A stretch of 64,000 bases of DNA from Agreia sp. Leaf283 (GTDB lineage: Bacteria; Actinomycetota; Actinomycetes; Actinomycetales; Microbacteriaceae), in assembly GCF_001422485.1 (NCBI RefSeq), contig NZ_LMNF01000002.1, positions 124,001 through 188,000 on the forward strand, given 5' to 3'. The notes under the pieces are model-generated. The model worked only from the letters and a program-made list of their open reading frames with translations, did not search any database and was not told the DNA's origin. Position 1 is the stretch's first letter, and the number at the start of each line of letters is the position of its first letter. This document shows, in pieces, positions 61,154 to 64,000 of the stretch. The translations under genes were made by a program, and so were the position numbers.

Positions 61154-61175
61154 AACATCGCCAGAGAGAGCCCAG

Positions 61176-62096
61176 CTAGAACGGGAGCAGCGGGTCTATG
61201 GCGACGGCGAGGAAGACGAGCGTCAGGTAGCTGATCGACGCGTGGAAGACGCGCATCGGCTTGACCTCGTGGCCGTGGATGGCCCGGTTGTAGAGCCGGT
61301 GCGTCTCGTAGATGAACCAGGCGCCGGAGCCTAGAGCGACGACGCTGTAGACGATGCCCATCGGGGCGACCGGGATCAGCAGCAGCGAGCAGGCGACCGT
61401 GGCCCACGCGTAGAGGATGGTCTGGAGGCCGACGACGGCGCGGCCGCGGACGACCGCGAGCATCGGAACGTTCGCCGCCTTGTACTCGTCTCGGTACTTC
61501 ATCGACAGCGGCCAGTAGTGCGGCGGCGTCCAGAGGAAGATGACGCCGAACAGGATGAACGGGGTCCAGCTGAGCGAGTTCGTGACGGCGGCCCATCCGA
61601 TGAGCACGGGCATGCAGCCGGCGATGCCTCCCCACACGATGTTCTGCGAGGTGCGACGCTTCAGCCAGACGGTGTAGAGGAACACGTAGAGCAGGATCGC
61701 GATGAGCGAGAGTGCCGCCGCCAGCAGATTGGCGAAGACGGCGAGCCAGACGATGGATGCGACGCCGATCACCCACGCGAACACGAGGGCCTCGCGGTCG
61801 CTCAGTTCGCCGGTGACCAGCGGACGACCCTGGGTGCGCTTCATGACGCGGTCGATGTCGCGATCGATGTAGCAGTTGAATGCGCCGGCGCTGCCGGCGC
61901 TGAGCGCGCCGCCGATGAGCGTGGCGACGACCAGCCAGAGGTCGGGGATGCCGTTCTGGGCGAGGATCATGACCGGCGCCGTCGTCACGAGCAGCAGCTC
62001 GATCACCCGCGGCTTCGTCAGCGCGACGTAGGCCTTGGCCTTCGCCGTCAGGCTGATCCGCTGCTTCTCCGTGCGGCCCTCTACAGCGACGTCCAT
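61176..62096 (-). CDS. ctaB: Protoheme IX farnesyltransferase (heme O synthase)
   Basis: UbiA-type membrane prenyltransferase that makes heme O from heme B and farnesyl diphosphate. The 306-residue protein has about nine helices and the Asp-rich [20 protein letters not shown] motif near residue 95. The second conserved loop is [15 protein letters not shown]. The ATG has GAGGAG just upstream. Gene order tkt-ctaB-ctaA-suf matches the M. tuberculosis region Rv1449c-Rv1466. Confidence 0.95.
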   Translation of the reverse strand: MDVAVEGRTEKQRISLTAKAKAYVALTKPRVIELLLVTTAPVMILAQNGIPDLWLVVATLIGGALSAGSAGAFNCYIDRDIDRVMKRTQGRPLVTGELSDREALVFAWVIGVASIVWLAVFANLLAAALSLIAILLYVFLYTVWLKRRTSQNIVWGGIAGCMPVLIGWAAVTNSLSWTPFILFGVIFLWTPPHYWPLSMKYRDEYKAANVPMLAVVRGRAVVGLQTILYAWATVACSLLLIPVAPMGIVYSVVALGSGAWFIYETHRLYNRAIHGHEVKPMRVFHASISYLTLVFLAVAIDPLLPF

Positions 62097-62186
62097 TGCT
62101 CCTCAGACTGTTCCGGGCCCCGCGCAGGGCGCGCGCGATCCCGAATCAGTCTAAGCGATCGGTTCTCGAACCTCGGTCGGAGCCGA

Positions 62187-62192
62187 TACCGT
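62187..62192 (+). promoter_or_regulatory. Leaderless -10 for the UPF0303 gene
   Basis: TACCGT, then 7 bases, then ATG at 62200. Confidence 0.45.
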
Positions 62193-62199
62193 GACAGGC

Positions 62200-62694
62200 A
62201 TGACGCACACCGACCCCACCACTCCGGACGAGTTCGCCCGCCTTGCCGCCCGCATCGAGGACGAGGTGGCCGAGCTCCAGGTCGACTCCTTCGGGCCGTC
62301 CGACGCCTTGAGGCTGGGTCTCATCCTCGTGCGTCTGGGCACGGAGCGCGCCCTGCCCATCGCCATCGACATCCGACGCGGATCGCAGATCCTCTTCCAC
62401 GTCGCACTCGAGGGAGCGCAGGCCGACAACGACGTCTGGATCGCGCGCAAGGCGCGCGCCGTCGAGCGCTACGGAATCCCCTCGCTGCTGCTCGGCACCC
62501 GCCCCAAGATCGCCGGAAAGCGGATCGAGTCCGAGGGCTGGTTCGACCAGATGGAGTACGCGGCCCACGGCGGCGGCTTTCCCGTGTCGGTCAGAGGCAC
62601 CGGCATCGTGGCCGTCGCGACGGTCTCGGGGCTGCCGCAGATCGAGGATCACGACCTGGTCGTGTCCGCCCTCCGCGAGTTTGTCGAGGGGTAG
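62200..62694 (+). CDS. UPF0303/HbpS-like heme-degrading-domain protein
   Basis: A 164-residue protein of the UPF0303 family in the HbpS/GlcG superfamily (PF03928). Recognisable segments are FGPSDALRLGLILVRLG, PIAIDIRRGSQILFHVALEG and AAHGGGFPVSVRGTGIVAVA. Heme binding or degradation is suggested only by the superfamily; the position beside heme O and heme A synthase genes is in line with that but not proof. A GTG at 62191 is an alternative start. Confidence 0.85.
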   Translation: MTHTDPTTPDEFARLAARIEDEVAELQVDSFGPSDALRLGLILVRLGTERALPIAIDIRRGSQILFHVALEGAQADNDVWIARKARAVERYGIPSLLLGTRPKIAGKRIESEGWFDQMEYAAHGGGFPVSVRGTGIVAVATVSGLPQIEDHDLVVSALREFVEG

Positions 62695-62716
62695 CCGAGG
62701 CTCCCCCCTGATTCCC

Positions 62717-62722
62717 TATACT
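62717..62722 (+). promoter_or_regulatory. Candidate -10 of tkt
   Basis: TATACT; a start near 62729 would give tkt a leader of about 190 bases, long for this window. Confidence 0.45.
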
Positions 62723-62777
62723 TGTAGCGGCGACACAGCAGTCGGTGTTTCCTGCGTGTCTTTCTTGCGGAGAAGCC

Positions 62778-62873
62778 ATGTCGCACTGTGCTGAACACGT
62801 ACCGTGCGGGGGCTCACATTCGCCGGTCTCTCACGCGGTTCTCCCTGCTACCGATTCACATCGCGGCGCCTGA
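62778..62873 (+). CDS. Possible Cys/His-rich leader peptide upstream of tkt
   Basis: A 31-codon open frame with an ATG at 62778 preceded by CGGAG at a workable distance. It begins MSHCAEHVPCGGSHSP and holds two Cys and five His. It ends 44 bases before the tkt GTG, inside the predicted long leader. It may be a regulatory upstream ORF or chance. Confidence 0.3.
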   Translation: MSHCAEHVPCGGSHSPVSHAVLPATDSHRGA

Positions 62874-62917
62874 CGGGCAAATCTGTCCGCCTGCAACTGA
62901 GAAGGGGCTTATTCCTC

Positions 62918-64000
62918 GTGGCATCATTCCAATGGACTCCCATTGACGACCAGGCCGTATCCACGGCGAAGATTCTCGCGGCAGACGCCGTCGAGAAGGT
63001 AGGAAACGGGCATCCGGGAACGGCCATCAGCCTTGCCCCCGCCGCCTACCTCCTGTTCCAGAAGGTCATGCGGCGCGATCCGAGTGACAACGAGTGGATC
63101 GGTCGCGACCGCTTCATCCTCTCGGTCGGCCACAGTTCGCTCACCCAGTACATCCAGCTCTACCTCGGCGGCTACGGTCTCGAGCTCGACGACCTCAAGG
63201 CACTCCGCACCTGGGGCTCGCTCACTCCCGGACACCCCGAGTACGGCCACACCGACGGCGTCGAGATCACGACCGGGCCGCTCGGCCAGGGTCTGTCGTC
63301 GGCCGTCGGCTTCGCCTACGCCTCCCGCTTCGAGCGCGGTCTCTTCGACCCCGAGGCCGAGGCCGGCACGAGCCCCTTCGACCACTTCATCTACACCATC
63401 GCCGGCGACGGTGACCTGCAGGAGGGCGTCACGAGCGAGGCATCGTCGCTCGCCGGCCACCAGCAGCTCGGCAACCTCATCGCGATCTACGACAGCAACC
63501 AGATCTCGATCGAAGACGACACGAACATCGCGTTCACCGAAGACGTGCGCGCCCGCTACGAGGCCTATCACTGGCACGTGCAGGTCGTCGACTGGAAGAA
63601 GACGGGCCAGTACGTCGAAGACGTCGAGGCGCTCTTCGATGCCATCGAGGCGGCCAAGGCCGTCACCGACAAGCCGTCGCTGATCATCCTCAAGACCATC
63701 ATCGGCTGGCCCTCGCCCAAGAAGCAGAACACCGGAAAGATTCACGGCTCCGCCCTGGGCGCCGAGGAGCTGAAGGGCCTCAAGGAGGTGCTCGGCTTCG
63801 ACCCCGAGCAGAGCTTCGAGGTCGCCGACGAGGTCATCGCGCACACCCGCGGCGCCATCGAGCGCGGCCAGGCCGAGCACGCCGAGTGGACGAACGCTTT
63901 CGACGCCTGGGCCTCCGCCAACCCCGAGAAGAAGGTCCTTCTCGATCGCGTCCTCTCCGGCGACGTTCCCGAGGGCCTCGAAGAGGCACTCCCGGTCTTC
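62918..64000 (+). CDS. tkt: Transketolase (partial, 3' end outside window)
   Basis: Thiamine-diphosphate enzyme of the pentose phosphate pathway. The first 361 residues are present and the gene runs off the right edge. TPP and substrate motifs are visible: GNGHPGTAISLAPAAYLLFQ near residue 28, LTPGHPEYGHTDGVEITTGP, and the TPP/Mg motif AGDGDLQEGVTSEA. The GTG at 62918 has AAGGGG upstream. It belongs next to ctaB as in other actinobacteria. Confidence 0.96.
   Translation, partial: MASFQWTPIDDQAVSTAKILAADAVEKVGNGHPGTAISLAPAAYLLFQKVMRRDPSDNEWIGRDRFILSVGHSSLTQYIQLYLGGYGLELDDLKALRTWGSLTPGHPEYGHTDGVEITTGPLGQGLSSAVGFAYASRFERGLFDPEAEAGTSPFDHFIYTIAGDGDLQEGVTSEASSLAGHQQLGNLIAIYDSNQISIEDDTNIAFTEDVRARYEAYHWHVQVVDWKKTGQYVEDVEALFDAIEAAKAVTDKPSLIILKTIIGWPSPKKQNTGKIHGSALGAEELKGLKEVLGFDPEQSFEVADEVIAHTRGAIERGQAEHAEWTNAFDAWASANPEKKVLLDRVLSGDVPEGLEEALPVF

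Larger units (their letters stand above)
60652..61175. other. 524 bp convergent gap with duplicated sequence
   Basis: No well-supported gene is present. It contains two copies of a 93 bp sequence (60684-60776 and 60997-61089) and two copies of the CGCTTCGACARGCTCAGCGAAC element. On the minus strand an open frame of 70 codons (60946-61158) spans the second copy, with the peptide DTPRTKVDWRHVDRFVLRY; the first copy encodes a similar peptide without a start. It could be remains of a duplicated small gene or a non-coding repeat. Confidence 0.45.

Noticed and set aside
60946-61158. 70-codon ORF containing the second 93 bp repeat as a real gene
   Set aside because: It contains a dispersed repeat at its start and its similarity to copy 1 is mostly at the DNA level; most substitutions alter the peptide. 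Kept only as a possibility in the gap description.

Overview
The window is about 68% GC, gene-dense and free of mobile elements. It reads as chromosome from a high-GC actinobacterium, most likely of the Microbacteriaceae (Micrococcales). The pointers are a mycothiol ligase (MshC), RbpA, a qcrCAB plus ctaE respiratory block, PafBC, an actinobacterial suf operon, GTG starts, and many genes whose start codon lies 6-8 bases after a TANNNT hexamer (leaderless promoters). The family-level call is an inference from gene content and order.

Layout. 1-3.1 kb: minus-strand ctaE-qcrC-qcrA-qcrB (cut by the window edge), the bcc-aa3 respiratory supercomplex. 3.2-9.1 kb: trpD, then glpF-glpK divergent from dhaKLM, a three-carbon polyol module in which glycerol kinase carries an internal deletion. 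9.2-13.6 kb: VOC protein, stand-alone UvrA-like ABC protein, Nudix hydrolase and an atypical SDR. 13.7-16.3 kb: nfeD-SPFH-glpQ and rbpA. 16.4-31.1 kb: minus-strand genes lnt, helY, tatC, tatA, pafC, pafB, FKBP lipoprotein, trmI, HAD, mshC, uppP and an M20 peptidase, with a plus-strand PAC2 gene. This matches the M. tuberculosis/Streptomyces proteasome neighbourhood, but the Pup-proteasome genes are missing. 31.2-43.4 kb: tRNA-Leu(GAG), cspA, NlpC/P60 hydrolase, SF2 helicase, SGNH hydrolase, D,D-carboxypeptidase, permease, SpoU methylase, sirtuin, histidine phosphatase, GT4 and an alpha/beta hydrolase. 43.5-50.7 kb: treS, a DEDDh exonuclease, L31 type B, an ABC ATPase, divergent glgA/glgC and serB (storage and compatible-solute carbon). 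50.7-55.3 kb: fabG, three small overlapping genes ending in SURF1, an ABC-F ATPase and bioY. 55.3-59.4 kb: sufB-sufD-Rieske-sufC-sufT. 59.7-64 kb: ctaA, ctaB, a UPF0303 protein and transketolase (cut by the edge).

How it works together. The window holds much of the aerobic chain and its cofactor supply: bc1 subunits and oxidase subunit III at the left, SURF1, heme A synthase and heme O synthase at the right, and Fe-S assembly between them. Carbon entry (GlpF, DhaKLM), storage (GlgA/GlgC, TreS) and the pentose phosphate pathway (Tkt) form the other theme.

The most unusual points are the glycerol kinase lacking the segment with its catalytic Asp; back-to-back leaderless promoters in 36-47 bp gaps (treS, glgA/glgC); loss of the Pup-proteasome block beside retained pafBC; a 93 bp direct repeat and a dispersed CGCTTCGACARGCTCAGCGAAC element; and a possible Cys/His-rich leader peptide ahead of tkt. 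I found no prophage, CRISPR array or clearly novel multigene system.
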